A stretch of DNA of 64,000 nt. Source: Tamarix chinensis. Taxonomy: Eukaryota; Streptophyta; Magnoliopsida; Caryophyllales; Tamaricaceae. Shown in pieces: positions 10,301-24,474 of this stretch. The notes under the pieces were generated by a model. That model saw nothing but the letters and a program-made list of their open reading frames with translations, ran no database searches and was not told where the DNA came from. The translations under genes were made by a program, and so were the position numbers. Location of the stretch: NCBI GenBank assembly GCA_030549775.1, contig CM060177.1:93186736-93250735 (forward strand). The letters run 5' to 3'. The number at the start of each line of letters is the position of its first letter. The stretch's first letter is position 1.

Positions 10301-13254
10301 GTTATTAATGTTTTGATATGAAAATGTGGATTCTATGATGGAAAGAGAGTAAGAATGAGGAAATATGTGCTTACAATAACTGTAATATTATAAGTCCTAA
10401 GTAAACAAACATTGTATATTATTTTAATGTGGATTTGATAAAGTATGGTAAGTGGGAAATTTAGTATATTTAAGATGCATGGTAATTTGATAAATTGAGT
10501 ATTTATAAATAATGACATCGAACATATAAGGATTTTGTGAAATAAGGGTGTTTGGTTATTATTAAGGATATTTTGGTCAATATGTGTTAAATATATAGAT
10601 TTTAGTATTTTAATGAGTGGAATGAGTTAAAATATGCTAAGAATATCATGTGAAATGTTTGGAGTAATTATGGATGGCCTAAGCCCAAACAAGATGAGAA
10701 AAATGACTTAAATTAGGAATACTAACCCTAGGAGCGAGGTTATTATCACATGAATTTGGACCCTGAATTTTGGATATGTTGCTAATATTTATTTTAAAAA
10801 TGTATGTTGAATTTGGTGATTATATGAGTCTTTTGGAAAAAAAGTTATACCTAACTTGTAAAGTTAAGGTTTTGTATAGTGACTCTTAAAATAGGATTGT
10901 TATCGAATATGTAATACATTGAAGTTATAATTTGGTTTTTTGGTTTGTTTATAATAAAAATAATAAAATAAGATGTGTAAAATTTGGTGGATAAATGACA
11001 AATATAGAAGAAGTTATGCTTATAATGTGTAATTATGATTTCTTAGGGAAATTATGTGTAATCCCCCGAAATTTTAAAAGCCTATAATTTAATAAATAAA
11101 TTTTATTTGGGATAAATTAGCCTTTAAGTCTATTTAATTTAATTATTTTATGGATTTTTGAGTATATAAAATTGGGTATAAGTATTTAATAAATTAAAAT
11201 AATATTTTGTTATTTTATCATACTCTTATTATTTAAATAATTTTTCAAACCATTATTTTACTAAAATTATCCTTTTTAAACACTTATATTTTAATTATAT
11301 TAAATTATTCAATAAATTTATTACCCAAAAATATTATATTGTATTATTTTATAAATTAAATTATTTTATTTAATCCCATTTTTCCTTTTCTTTTTCCTTT
11401 TTCCCTTTTTCCTCCTCCTTTTTCTTCTTTTTCTCTTTTCTTTCTTTTTCCTTTTATTTCCTTGGGCCATCGGCTGGCCTGACCTGCCCCTTTCCCCCTG
11501 CACTTGGGCCACTGGCCCGTCTCCTTTCCCCTTCCTCTCCTTCTCCCTCGCGCGTTGCCGACCCGCCTCCCTCCTTTCTTTTCTTTCCTTTCTCCCTGAC
11601 CGGGCCGGCCCATACCCACTTCTCTTCAGCCACTTATCGCACCAGCCCCCCTCCCCTTTTTTTCTTTCTTCTTCTTCCTCTTTCCCTAGCGAAAATTCCG
11701 ACCACTCCCCATCTCCGCCACCCAACCTACAACCCTCTCCCCCTACTGCTTCATCTATCTATCTCTCTCTCTCGTCGTTTTCCTGCACCATCCTGGCCCC
11801 ACCATCCCATTCTCCTTTCCTCCATGCCCTGACATATCTCTTCTCCCTCTCCCTGCAACTCCCATTTCCCTACCACCCTACCGCCACCCTTGAGCTCCCT
11901 ATCCCCTCCCTTCTCTTCCTCTTATTTTTCTTCCTCCTTCCCTGCCTCGTTCTACATTTTTTCTCAAACTCCCCATGCACGCCCCAACCTTCTTTTCTCT
12001 CCCTTTCTCCTCCTTCCCTCATCTTCCCTGTTTGCTTTGCCACCACCGTTCTGCTACCTCAACAATCACCTGCACCACCCCTACCCCCTCTACCTTACCC
12101 CCAAACGATCACAACATCCCTCGAGCCACCCTACAACCTCCTTCTTCCTCCTCTCTTCTTTTTCTCTTCTTTCCCTCCCTTCTCGGTAGCCACCCTGCAC
12201 CGCCCTTTTCCGCTCCCGTTCCGCTGCCTCTGCCACCATCGAGCCACCAAAATAATCCTTGCAACCCCCTCTACCACCCCAAACCTCCTTTGGCTGAAAC
12301 CACCACCTACAAGCCTTCATTTTCCCTCTCCCTTTTCCTTCCTCCTTAGCCCCTCCATCTCAACCCACCTCGGTAGCCTCCTTTCGCGGCCTCGCTGCCG
12401 CCGCTTCCGCCACCCTTGGCCGCCAACAACTTGTCCCCAACCACCACCTTCACCCCTCTTCACTCCTGCACCCTTCCCTTGCCCTAAATCCTTCCCCATC
12501 TACCCTTTTTCTTAGCCCCAAAACCCCAACCCGAAAATAGCTTATTTCTCCTCCTATCACCCACCTTCGAGCCCCTCCTCCCCATTTCTGTGCATAAAGC
12601 TCATGCTGCATGAGCAGATGAGCTGCAACATTTCTTGATTTAATTGGTTAATGATTTTAAGGTATAATAATATTTTAAGTTAATTATTTTATTAATTAAG
12701 TGTTATAAAGTCTTGCACTTGGTTTTCTCTTATCTCTAATATAATCAATCTTGATATTGTTTTTAGGTATTGGTTTTGATAATCAAAGCTTGAACCTTAA
12801 ACCGGAATACCAATAAGGTTCGTTTTTGCAGGAATCAAGGTAACCGTTAAATCCCTCTTAAACGTATGGATTAACGTATGTTAGCACATTAGTATTTTTA
12901 ATATCTTATTATGCTTAATATATGTTGTTTAATATCATATGCGTAGTTTCTTGTGATCTTGGATGAAAAGAAGCATGTTAGGTTATATGTTATGTATCGA
13001 AATATTGTTTAAGGTAAGAGTTTGGTTGTTAATGAAAATATTAATTATTATCCATGTTGTATTATGTTATTGTGATCTTTAATGCATGGTCAATATTTTG
13101 TGAGCCTTAGGGGTATTTTAGTGATGTATCTTGTACAAGAATATGGCCTAATATATATATATATATGGGTGCTAATAAGTATTATATTAAATATAGTAGT
13201 TGTGGATGAGGTATTAATATTAATATTTTATGTAGTGATGATAATTTAATATAA

Positions 13255-14330
13255 GTAGTGTAATAAGGGGCAAAATGGTAATTTGTAATTAAAAGGGGTA
13301 TTATGGTAATTTTGGAGGTAAGGGTAAAATGGTAAATTTGTAAGTAAAAGGATAAATTGTTAATTTTGGAAGTAAGGGACAAAATGGTAATTTATAAATG
13401 AAAAGGGTAAGGTGGTAACTTGTAAATGAAAAGGGGTAAATTGATAATTTAGAAGTAAGGGGGTAAAATGGTAATTTTGTAAATAAAGGGTAAAATATTA
13501 ATTAAAGGGTAATTAGTAATTTTGTAATTAAAGGGTGAAATGGTAATTTGGTAATTAAAGGGGCAAAATGGTAATTTGTGAATGAAAGGGTGTTATGGTA
13601 AATTTTGGAAGTTAAGGGGTAAAATGGTGAATTTAAAAGTAAAAGGGCAAAATGGTAATTTTGTAAATAAAAGGAGGTGAAGTGGAAATTAGAAAGGAGT
13701 AACTTGGTAATTATGATAATAGAGAAGGGCAATTTGGTAATTTAAATAACTAAAGGGTAATTTGGTAAGTTTGATAATGGATAAGGGCAGTTTGGTAATT
13801 ATGATCATATAAAAGGGTAATTTGGTAATTTAACCAACTAGAGGATAATTTGGTAATTTTGATAATAGAGAAGGGCAATTTGGTAATTTAAATAACTAAG
13901 GGGTAATTTTGCAAATTTGATAATGGAGAAGGGTAGTTTGGTAATTATGATCGTATAAAAGGGCAATTTGGTAATTTAACCAACTAGAGGGTAATTTGGT
14001 AATTTTGATAATGGAGAAGGATAGTTTGGTAATTAACCAAATAAAGGGATAATTTGGTAATTTGACCAACTCAAGGATAATTTATTAATTATAATAAAGG
14101 AAAAAGGGCAAAGTGGTAATCTAACCAACCAAATAGAAAATATATTAAATATAATAGTTATAAAGGGGGATTAGTGACCTAATAAGTATGGGAGATAACT
14201 TGGTAACCTAAATCGAGTAAGGGCTAACTTGGTAATTATGTAACAAGGAGGGTAATATGGTAATTTGTCAAGTCAGGAAGGGATGACTTATCAATTATAT
14301 AAGTAAGGGGTAAATGAGTAATTTGTACCT
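13255..14330 (+). repeat. Degenerate minisatellite, GGTAATTTGGTAATTT-like units
   Basis: About 1.1 kb of imperfect units of about 25-35 bases, each with a core like AAAGGGTAATTTGGTAATTT. Several larger units of about 110-125 bases recur (for example the pieces starting with GATAATAGAGAAGGGCAATT near 13718 and 13859, and GATAATGGAGAAGG near 13918 and 14006). It is confined to LTR A2. Other LTR copies have unrelated minisatellites at the same relative place. Confidence 0.85.
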
Positions 14331-15019
14331 AACATGTCGTTGTGATTGTGGAATTTCGTAATATAATGCTGAATACAAAGATAAGAGTATATGATAATTA
14401 GTAAGTATCACGCGAACGAATTCTAATTCGGAATTAGATGAAATTAAGATGGCCTTAATGATTCTTCTGTGTTACCTTGGACAACCGTTTGAATAAGAAA
14501 TATCTAGCGATATCCGAACCATTGAAAATGAATAATTATCTGATCAGTGTGCTTTTATGATCACCTTAATTAAGACACTAATATTTAAAGTGGAAGACCT
14601 CGAGATCAGGGATGGTGGCTCTTTAGGAGTCGCTACCCTAAAGACGTGGTTTAGCCCACGATTATTCTAGTATTTGCTGGTGTGTCTTTGTGCCCCAGCT
14701 AGACCCTATATATTACTCTATCTAGCTCTACAGACCTAGTTAGGGAGTATGCATACTTATGGATTAGGTGTCCTTGTCAGTAGGGTACCGAGTTAGCTTT
14801 ATGCATGAGTACGACTAGGGTACCTTTGCGTCCCTAGGTTGATAGTTAAAGGGTATTGGGTAGCTTTTATACACCAGTGCGATCGGTGTACCTTTGTGTC
14901 CCGGGATCTTGATCTCCCTATCAAGGCAAATAAATGGAATTGTTGTGTTGATTAAAGAGGAAAAACACTAATCGTTAAAGTGAAAGATTAATGAGCCAGG
15001 CCTAGTTGAATTATATATT

Positions 15020-15330
15020 ATGAATACCGATCCACCAAATATAATAGTAGCTCAGGAGGTTTTACCTTGGATGATGTTTATGAGTACCGATCCATCAGCC
15101 ATAATAGTGGGGGTTCCGAGCTCAATAAAATTAATTTGGATGTGAATAAATTATGGAAAAATACTATCACTTATAGTGGAACACCATGTGAGTCGGGGCC
15201 AAACCGGTCCACCGGCGAATCATAGTGGCCAGGCGCGTTTTGCCCTACATGACCTGTCCACCGACGAATAATAGTGGCCAGGAGTGTTTTGCCCTGCATA
15301 ACCGGTCCACCGACGAATAATAGTGGGGTT
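15020..15330 (+). repeat. TATAATAGTGG / CACCGACGAATAATAGTGG array in A2
   Basis: About six units of 45-55 bases, each with a CCGGTCCACCG-type segment followed by an AATAATAGTGG or TATAATAGTGG box. The array is in two blocks separated by about 80 bases that contain ACTTATAGTGGAACACC. Confidence 0.8.
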
Positions 15331-18300
15331 CCCTTACTCACACAAATAATTATAATTGGATATGATTGATAAGGATGGACTAAGAGCTTAAGGCTCAAAA
15401 GTATCGATTGTTCTCTATGGCCTATTAATATCTGATTGATTTGTTAAGTATGTGGATGTATAAATGTGGATATTAAGTATTTACCTTTCATTATGTATAT
15501 ATGGATGTAGTATCATGTGTTGCATTGCGGGCCTGCTGTTAAGTGTGATTTAATGGGTTACTCAGTACCATAGTACTGAAGGGTTCCATTTGTGGGGCCC
15601 CTACCTATTCAATGGGCAGTGTCCCTTGCAGGTTGTTTTCAGGTGCTATTCAAGTGGGCTCTTGGGAAAGAGCGTAAGGTACTATCCGGTAAATCCTAGG
15701 GTTGTACTCTTTCACCTTTAAAATTTATGGTTTCAATGTATTTGTTGATTTGTAACCACCACTGGTGGATTGTATTTTTTGTGAAACGTTACATGCGCTA
15801 CTTTGAGTTAATCATTGGTTTGAGTTCTTGCAATTTATATTTTTTTCTCTTTTAGCCTTAACACTTGATACTGGAATGGTAGGAGTGAACTGGTCTGGTA
15901 CTAAGTGTGGCGGTAATATTCCCAGAATTCATAGTTTTATTATTTTACTTCTGCTAATTCTTTTAAATAAAACGAAATTTTTCAATAATAAATTTTGGGG
16001 GTGTTACATTATGAACCTATTCCTTGTAGATGACCTCGATCACTATATGGTTGAGCTTTACATTTTTTAGTTATGCATTATGAATATATAAGTGGGTCCG
16101 TATGATGTTATAACTACTTATGAATAAGATAGTAATCATTTAAAATAAAAGATTACATAAGTCAAGTTGACTTGTTTTATAGGTATGTTCCACCAAATAA
16201 TAATAGTGTTTCATGTGGTCTTTTCCTCTAAGAGGTGAATCATTCTATTCCACCAAATTAAGAATAATAGGGACTTAAACTCAATGTGAATGAGAATATG
16301 ACTTGAGATAATAGATTAATGGATAAGACATTAAGCACTTAAATTAAAAGATTATGTGAGTCGTGACTGAGGGGTTGTGTCCATTCCACCGGATGATAAT
16401 AGTGGTTCAGGTATGCTCTTTCTTAAGAGGTGTTTTAGACCATTCTGCTAGTTTAGGAATAGGAGTTAGAAGCATCTTGTCCGAGTATATGTTGGGTTTA
16501 TTCTACCATATAATAATATTGTCATAGGTATGTTATCCCTAAATGGTACTTCAATCCTTTCCATAGGATTAAAAATAGTGGGTCCCTAAACTCAATATAA
16601 ATAAAAGAATGAAGTATGTTATATCTCATAACGAGATCTGGAATTGGTATTTACTTAACATTTATTTATGTATCAAGCATGTATGCTTAATCATTGATGT
16701 GAACTTATGTAATTCTTTATATCATTCTTGACTATATTGTTTCCTTACTTAATATATAGGATACTAATTATTCTTTTCATGGGTGTTTCTCATTCCCATA
16801 ATCAGATAACCTAGATGTCTTTGTGCAAGTCTATGAAGACCTGTTGGATAATTTTACTGCTTATGATACTCTATATAGGGAGGAGTGATATTATGTATTA
16901 GGTTTTGGGCATAGATTCATGTTATTTGGATACTAACTTTCAACCGGATACCTTTTTGGACTCTTAGCTTCATGGTATCTCTTTTTGTGTTTTTGGAAAT
17001 TACACTTGGAGTTAATCTCCAAACTCGTAGTTAAGTTCATGAAGTTTCTCTCATGATATTTTACATTTTAATTGTTTTGTCTTGTAATTGATGTAATGAT
17101 AGTATGGTAAGTCAAACTTATGTTTATTACAGTGGTAACACTTAGCTATTTTGGAATTATGCTTTTACTAGAAATAAAAATTTTTAATAGTATATTTTTC
17201 AACCCTAACCTCTCACCTCATATCTCACTTAACCTCACCCATATCACTTGTGTTGTGCACCACATTTTATACAACATTGACTCCTTGATTGTGCCTTAAC
17301 CTAGCACCCCATCATGTATTGTTTTTTCATGTAAGAACCTATCACACACATAACTTCTTACTCCTCCCTTCCTCTTCCTTTTTTTTTCATTTCTCATAAC
17401 CTAATTCAGAGCTCCCTCATATTCCTTACTCTAAAATTCTTCCTTACCAAGCCTCTTTGTTGTCCTCCCTTCTTCTTCTTACATTAGTTATCCATTTTTT
17501 CCCTACGCATTGAACCTGCCTTTTCCAGCCTCATCTTTCATAGATATCAACCATCGCTGTTATCCCCTCATATAAACCACCACCACCCTTTGATTCATGT
17601 AGCCACCACCCAAGCTACACAACAACTTTATGCCACCATACCCCTACCAATATGTAGCTCTATGCAACCAACTCCTCCCCATGTTACCATCCAATGCCAT
17701 TATATTCAACTTGTGTAAACTCCTAAAATTGTAGCCTCCCCTCTTATGTCAATAACTTATGCAAGTCCTCCATTGGAAGCATGCATTACCCATGTAGCTA
17801 AGCCCTACCTTGCAAACATGCTAATCATTTTTTGGAATGAGATGATTAGAAGTAGTTTTTTCCAGGAGTCTAATGTAGTCTTTGATAAGAATGTATCTCT
17901 ATATTATAGTTTTTTCCCCTTATATGTGTCTCTTTTATGCAATCTAACATTATCATGTTTTGTTGTTATAAATTATGTTTAGGTTTTGATCTTATATCTA
18001 TGTATTATTGTGATTTCATGGAGAATACTGTGTAACTTCATGATTTTATGTGAAAATTCATGTTAGGCTATGCTAGGCTTTGTGGTAAACTTTCAAGCAT
18101 GATGATATATGTTTCAGCTATTTTATCAAGCATGTTGCTATGTATTAACCCATGAGTTTTATTACTTTGGACAAGGTGTTGTGTTGAGGTATTATTTTTG
18201 CAATTTTGAGCTTATGTGAGTTTCAAACTAAGGGTTTTGGTGGTCTATGGGTTGTTTTAATTTCAATAAATTATATATATATATATATATCATATAGTAT

Positions 18301-20939
18301 GTGGGGGATCATATGTGAATTTGGTTAATTTTGATAAAAATCAAAATTTGAAAGTGTTAGTGTTAATCTCGTATATAGGGAATTTGGGTCAAATTATGAG
18401 TTTATGTATGGAAAATAAGCGTGTCATTGTATTAATTGAGGTTCTTACAAAAATTTTCTATATATAATATGTTAGGGTTTGGCTGAGTGCATATTAAGTT
18501 ATGTTGATAAGAAATTTTAAGGTGTTTTGGTGAGCTAAGGGGAAAATGGTCATTTTGGGTTAATTTTGAAAAACTGAGGATGTGAAAGTGTTATTTGAGG
18601 AAAAAAAGTGATAATTTTGACATGTGATTAGTTTGATTTAATATGGTTAACACAAGTGTTAACATTATGTGAAAATGACTTAAATGGGCTTAAAACCCCT
18701 AGGTATATGATTGATATTTTATTTTGAAAATGTTGGATTTTAATTATAATTTTCATATATGTTTGTGAGCATGATGTATTGAGGTACCATGTCAATTTTG
18801 GTGAGTTGGTGAGTTTTATAGATGAAGTTATGAGTTGAGGGTGAATTAGGGTTATGAGAGTATATTAGTCTTTTCACCTATATGTTTTTTTCTTTTGTGC
18901 TTGTTGTATTTCCTTATATCTTATATTTGCTCCATGTGATTATAATATGTTTGATTTAGTTAACCAGGATGCATTTCTAAGTATTTTAAATACATATAAA
19001 TGTTATAACGAATTCGGTAATACCTAGTATTTCCCATAACAATGAAATCTATATAGCATGTGATATGACAATGGTAATATAATTGAAAGTGTTATGAGAT
19101 GAGAAAGTTATGTGATGTATGGGTATGTGCTAAATGTTGAATTATGAATTAATAAGACATTAATACTTAAAGTGAAATATCACATGATTCCAGACCAAGC
19201 TGATTTCAAGTGATTGAAATTATTTGAATATATTACATGGTTTTATCGGAACAAGAGAATTATAATCTACTCTATATTAGTCCAATCCACCTCTATTTTT
19301 CATTACAAATTTTTTTATTTAAAACAATAAAGAAGTAAAAAATACTAAACATAATTAAGAAAAATAGGGTTCTACCGTCATACCTAATACAGGATAGATG
19401 TCCACCACCTATCCTATATTAGATAAAAGGCTAAAACCAAACCAATTAATTTAAATTAGAGTGTGCGAACTTAAGTTACACAAAAATTTAAAAGATTGTT
19501 TACATCAAAGGACCTTGATGGTCCCTAACCAAGTTAAACACGGGAATATTTATAAGTTAAGAATATAGGGGTATATTAAAACGAGATTAGAGCATGACCC
19601 CAAAACCATGGTCTGTCTACGGACCACACAAAATTCTCCAGATGTCCACGCTCTCAAGCCCCAAACCCAAGCTAAGGTAAGCCCACTATTGGTCATTCCC
19701 AAAGACCTGTACATAGTCCTCTACTCATGGGAATGAGCAGGTGACCGAGCAAACAGGCACATCAGTAAGCTACATACTGAGTAAGAAAATTTGCCTCCTT
19801 AATAAAAATTACAAGCATATAATATTTTATCATGACATGATTATCACACTTAACATGTACCATGCTAATGCCATATAAGTAAGTGTAGTAATGCATCAGA
19901 ATTTATTATCATGCATAACTTAGGGAAATCAGAATGTATCATGCTCATCTTCATAGTATACTAACGTAAATAATCACACATGAACTAAGTAGATTAATCC
20001 AAATAACCACTAGGGTTTATTTTCTAACTTAATCAATTAGGTTATACCATTTCATTATCCATGTATTGATATAGGTCAACATCCAGTCAATCATTCTAAT
20101 TATTAAACAATTATTCATCAAGCCATTACCCAAGTAATCATCCCAATTTTACCATTATTATCATCCAAAACATTGTTCCTATCATTATCTAATTATTTAT
20201 CATCAAGTAATGAACTATGTACCATCCCATGGTATCACATACCATGGAAGCCTATCCAAACCAAATGACATAAAGTAACGGCTAAAGCCAATAACCAAAT
20301 TGGACATAAGTCCAGGCTTAAGTCAACCACTTAGGTAACTAGACCCTTTAGTATAGACACCCTCTAGTACATCATTAGTATCTAGAGTAGGTAAGGCACC
20401 GAGATCTACTAGGATCCCGTTCGAATGTAGTAATAAATTCCTGAAGGCAGACTAACCCCTAGTAGCTAATCAAGGATTGGGTAACCCAGACCCATACACA
20501 ACTCACTTATCTTACGCTTTACGTGATTAGTACATTATTCATGAGATTAAGTGATCAAATAAGGCCCATACAAATAATAAGAAAGGCATTCGCATATTTC
20601 TTTTGTATTAATCCATTTCCATCCCCCGACCATGTGTGGTATTTTCATTTATGCTTGCCCAATATTATTTATTCCCATTATATCATTTCATTCAAACACA
20701 TGATGTGCTTCATTAACTATTTTCTCAAAACGATCACATTTCATATGTGGTACATCCATTTAGCCTTTACAATACCCATTGAGTATGTCATAAATCACGG
20801 TCTGTTTAATCAATTCATTAGGTCATTCATTCATGATAAAATATGTATTTTATCCCTTTAATAATAATAAGATAATCCCATGCATAACCTCAAAGCATAA
20901 CCAAACTAAAAAGAATAAGACCACACAAACCAACAGAAC

Positions 20940-21240
20940 CAGTTAATTAGACTAGTCCAACCAATTGATCGGTTGCACAAACCACTCGATCGATTTGGAC
21001 CAACTAGTCCATCGGTTTGGCTTGACCAAACCCTACTTTTTCTCAAATTGGCCGATTGGTTTAGGCAAACCAGTCGACTATTCATAGACCAATCAATCGA
21101 TTATACCCAACCAATCAATGGGTTTATGCAGAGAGTAAGACCAAGGTCTCCACAGGCTCACCAATCAATGGGTTGGGTTAACTAGCCGACTGTTCTAGAA
21201 ACTAGTCAATTGATTTGACCTAACCAGTCAATCGGATTGT
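20940..21240 (-). repeat. ACCAATCGATCGGTT-type array (B2)
   Basis: About a dozen loosely spaced copies of a 15-25-base motif such as CCAACCAATTGATCGGTT, CACTCGATCGATTTGG and CTAGTCCATCGGTTTGG. The same array type occurs in each B-family copy, in sense direction at 110-350, 53265-53400 and 54470-54720. Confidence 0.8.
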
Positions 21241-22609
21241 CCTAAAACAGCACTAAACAATCATTTTCATATAGATCATGCTTATAAATCTTTATATACC
21301 ACATTTGAACATGTTTTAACATCACATAACACATTTTAGCCTAATTTGATTACATTTCTCAACATTAAGTCTCACAACCCATCTTTTGTTAAGATTCATG
21401 CTTTTTCACTCAAAATGCACAATCTAACCATCCCAATCTAGTTCTGTAAGTCATATATTCATGCCAAATGGTAATATCAACTTAAAGAGTTTCACATCAT
21501 GAAATATTACTCATAACCCATTTTAGAGGCAAGAATAACTTATTTGATGCGAGCAAAACATTCCTTAAACAAAAGCACTCAACTTATGAAATCCTCAACT
21601 TTCAAAACTTTAAAAACAACAAGTTTTGACTCAAAAATTCGTGCATACTTTTTATAAATTCGAACTTAAAAGAGAAACAAAAGATCAAGCATACCACACC
21701 AAAAAGAAAAATAGAGGATACTTAGCTGAACCACTCAATCTTTTTCCTAAATCTAACTCTTTCTTACTTAATACTTAAAATATGAGGGAGATGGAGAAAG
21801 GATCAGATGAGTGAAAAGAATTAGACTATAAGGCTCAAAGTGTAGAGGGAAAAAATGAATTCTAGAGATATTTTGGTGGCTGAAAGAAAGGTGAACAAAA
21901 AGGGCGATTAGGGTTATTTATAGTCAACAAATCAATATGAATCATAGTGTGGTCAAGAACAAATTGAAAACCCTAATTCTCATCACTTGAGTTTGAGTTA
22001 AATAGATGGATTTTATCCGATATATACTGACATATCCTCTAGAGCTCAAATGGTGATTTTAGAGGAGTGTAGATGAAGTAGTCTAGAAATGTAATTCACA
22101 ATAGTAGTAATGGAAGGTCAAGAAGGAATCTCCCAGGTGAGTAGAATCAAGTTTGAGCTCGAAGTAATGATCTCAAAATGTGTAGAGGAGAGAGGTGGAA
22201 GACGACAAAGCTAGGGTCATCTACCCCCTAAATTATCTCTATAACACCCCAAAATTCACAACTGAAAATTTTCATTTTTATTTAAAAGAAATAGTGGAAG
22301 CAAAACAATAAGACTTTAAATTATGGGGGTATTACCGCCACACTTAGTACCAGACCGATTTACTCTTACCGTTCTAGTACCAAGTGCTAAGGTTGGAAGA
22401 GTAGAACACAATTTACAAACCATATCTAAATCAAAGTAGCGTAACAAACCATTTACAAGAATAAAATCCACCAATGGTGGTTACAAACCAATAATTACAT
22501 TAAAACTAGGAATTTAAAAGAGAAAAAGAAAACCCTAACAGTTCCGAATAATTCCTTACTCTCTTTCCCGTTGTCCACTTAAATACACTACTACAAACAC
22601 GAGAAATAA

Positions 22610-22905
22610 TAACGGGACATTAATAACGGTAGTTCGAAAACCGTTGTCAAACACGTGAAAATTAATCGGCGAGAAGTTTTGATAACGGTTCTAGTTAAAA
22701 ACCGTTACTAAAAGGGCAACGTTAAAATTTGGAAGGATGTTTTAATAATGGTTTTATATAAACCGTTATTAAAAGAGGATTTAATAAAGGTTCATATTAG
22801 AACCGTTGTCAAAAGTTAGAAGCTTTTAATGACGGTTCTTCCAGGAACCGTTATTAAAAGATGTTTTAATAACGGTTCTATCAGGAACCGTTATTAAAAC
22901 CCCAA
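22610..22905. repeat. Left subterminal hairpin array of the CACTA element
   Basis: About six consecutive imperfect palindromes, each TAATAACGGTT (or GATAACGG, TGACGG variants), a short spacer, then AACCGTTATTAAAA. Each can fold into a hairpin of about 15-18 pairs. Confidence 0.9.
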
Positions 22906-24474
22906 AATCAAACTTTTATTTCTCGCTCGGTTCTGTTTCGTGCCAAAATTTTTAGACTCTCTGCACTTTCGTTCTCTTGCTCTCCTTCCTTCTCCTTGAA
23001 AACCCTCGCACCACCAACTCGCACCACCAGGCTCCTCTCAAGTAAAGGAAACCCTCGCACCGCCACACCTCTGCCATTGTTCCGAAGCTAGCTGGCACTT
23101 GCACCTTCATCTTCCGTCGTGTTTGAAGCCCTTGCCTCTCTCAACATTCTGACCGTCGTGTTTATAGCTAGCTCACTTTATGTATGTGTTTGTTCTTCCT
23201 CTCGTAACTTTTTATCTACTTATATAAATGCATGTCGACAGGGTTTCGTTCGAAAATGTGTTGTTGAATGTGTTGGCTGAAAATTTTGCTGTTTGTTGTT
23301 GAATTTGTTGCATTATTGTTATATATTAACAAATGCATGTGTTGGCCGAGAGCTTTACATATTATTGTTGTATTTGTTTGTATGGAGAATATAGATTCAA
23401 CATTATTTAGAGCTACAACCATAATAAACAAAAGAGAAGACATTATTGAGGTTATTTAGAGCTAGATTCAACTGTAAACTTTGGAGGGTCATAACTTTTT
23501 CATGCGACCTCGGATTTAGGTGATCTAGGAGGATATTTTGGGTATTTTTTCGATATCTACGCCGGTTTGGGCAATATCGGAGCCCAAAAAAGGCCGTTTG
23601 GGCCTCTAAATTGAGGTTTTTTTGTGATACAACCTTTTTAGGGCCTTTTTTACAAATTGAACCTTTAATTTAGGGTATGATGGTGTTATATAACCTCTTG
23701 ATTATAGTGGTAACATATGTTGCCTACCTTTGTATTATTTTGTATGTAGGGTAATACATGTTTTCATTTATTTTAGTTTTTACTTTTATCAGAATTATTT
23801 TTCCTCTATTGTTTATCTCTTTATTGTAATTATGGATGAGATAAGAGCTTTAGGTACCTCCAAAATTGAAGATCTTCAAGAAAAAGGAACTTAGATGATG
23901 ATGATGAAATTGAAGTTTTTAAGGGTTCAAGTGAAGAAGACGAGCAATGGATCTTATAGTCTAGAATAGATTGGTCAACATAGATCCAAGCCATGTATGT
24001 TTGCTTTTCCATATTTTTCTATTAATGAATCATGACATACCTAATGGCTAACTGTATATTAATTGAAACATGGGTGTTGTAGTTTTTCACCGATGACTAT
24101 GCACGAGGCCAGCAATATAATGTTGATCAAATTGATGAAGTTAGAGGCCAAGCACGTGCACTCATTCATTCGGTAGCGATCTATATATTCTACATGCATT
24201 TTTAGGTTTGTATTTCGTCTACCAGCCTAGATATGTGAACTCTTTACTTTGGGGTGTAGAGCTACCAAGTTGTGGTATGCCCACTAATTTTATTGCAAGT
24301 ATAGTTGGTGTATTGAGACATGCATACCAATTATAGATTGATTGAAATTATGGTGTGATTGCAGATTTGGTATGAATTGATGTTGTTTTACATTGCAGAT
24401 TTGGTAATTGTTTTAACATACAGATTTGGTAACTGTGTATGTGGGCAGGAACAAAACTGCAAAAAAAAAGTGGA

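Larger units (their letters stand above)
11057..16008 (+). mobile_element. Giant LTR A2 (4952 bp), complete, solo
   Basis: It starts TGTAATCCCCCG at 11057 and ends GGGGGTGTTACA at 16008. The 5-bp target duplication TTATG (11052-11056 and 16009-16013) is perfect. It lies inside LTR C1. Layout: pyrimidine tract from 11380; GC-rich and C-rich leader at 11460-12600; a roughly 1.1-kb minisatellite of GGTAATTTGGTAATTT-like units (13255-14330); TATAATAGTGG arrays at 15020-15115 and 15195-15330; hairpin CAGTACCATAGTACTG at 15563-15578; CCCTTGCAG at about 15632. Instead of the usual CATTCCCACGAGTAG after the hairpin it has CTACCTATTCAATGGGCAG, the variant shared with A3. There are no coding domains. 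Long frames in the C-rich leader are low-complexity. Confidence 0.88.
8767..17199 (+). mobile_element. Old LTR C1, split by LTR A2 (pieces 8767-11056 and 16014-17199)
   Basis: Without A2, the two pieces form a degenerate LTR with the same plan as the A family: pyrimidine-rich stretch at 9180-9260, C-rich leader to about 10000, an (ATT)n run at 10248-10300, a decayed GTGCT palindrome region followed by AG|GTAAGG at 10189/10190, TATAATAGTGG-like arrays at 16185-16290 and 16385-16580, a decayed hairpin block at 16746-16805, and GTGCAAG at 16823-16829. The left edge at 8767 (TGTTTAACC) is approximate. The expected GGGGTGTTACA end is lost near 17199, where C2 begins, so the two LTRs are joined by a deletion or rearrangement. 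Confidence 0.6.

Noticed and set aside
13182..13732. Minus-strand frames of about 65-75 codons in the A2 minisatellite
   Set aside because: They arise from the repeated ATTACCAAATTACC unit; no domain.
23216..23459. Short frames on both strands inside the CACTA element
   Set aside because: Overlapping and under 80 codons, with no transposase motif. Possibly captured sequence but not supportable as genes.
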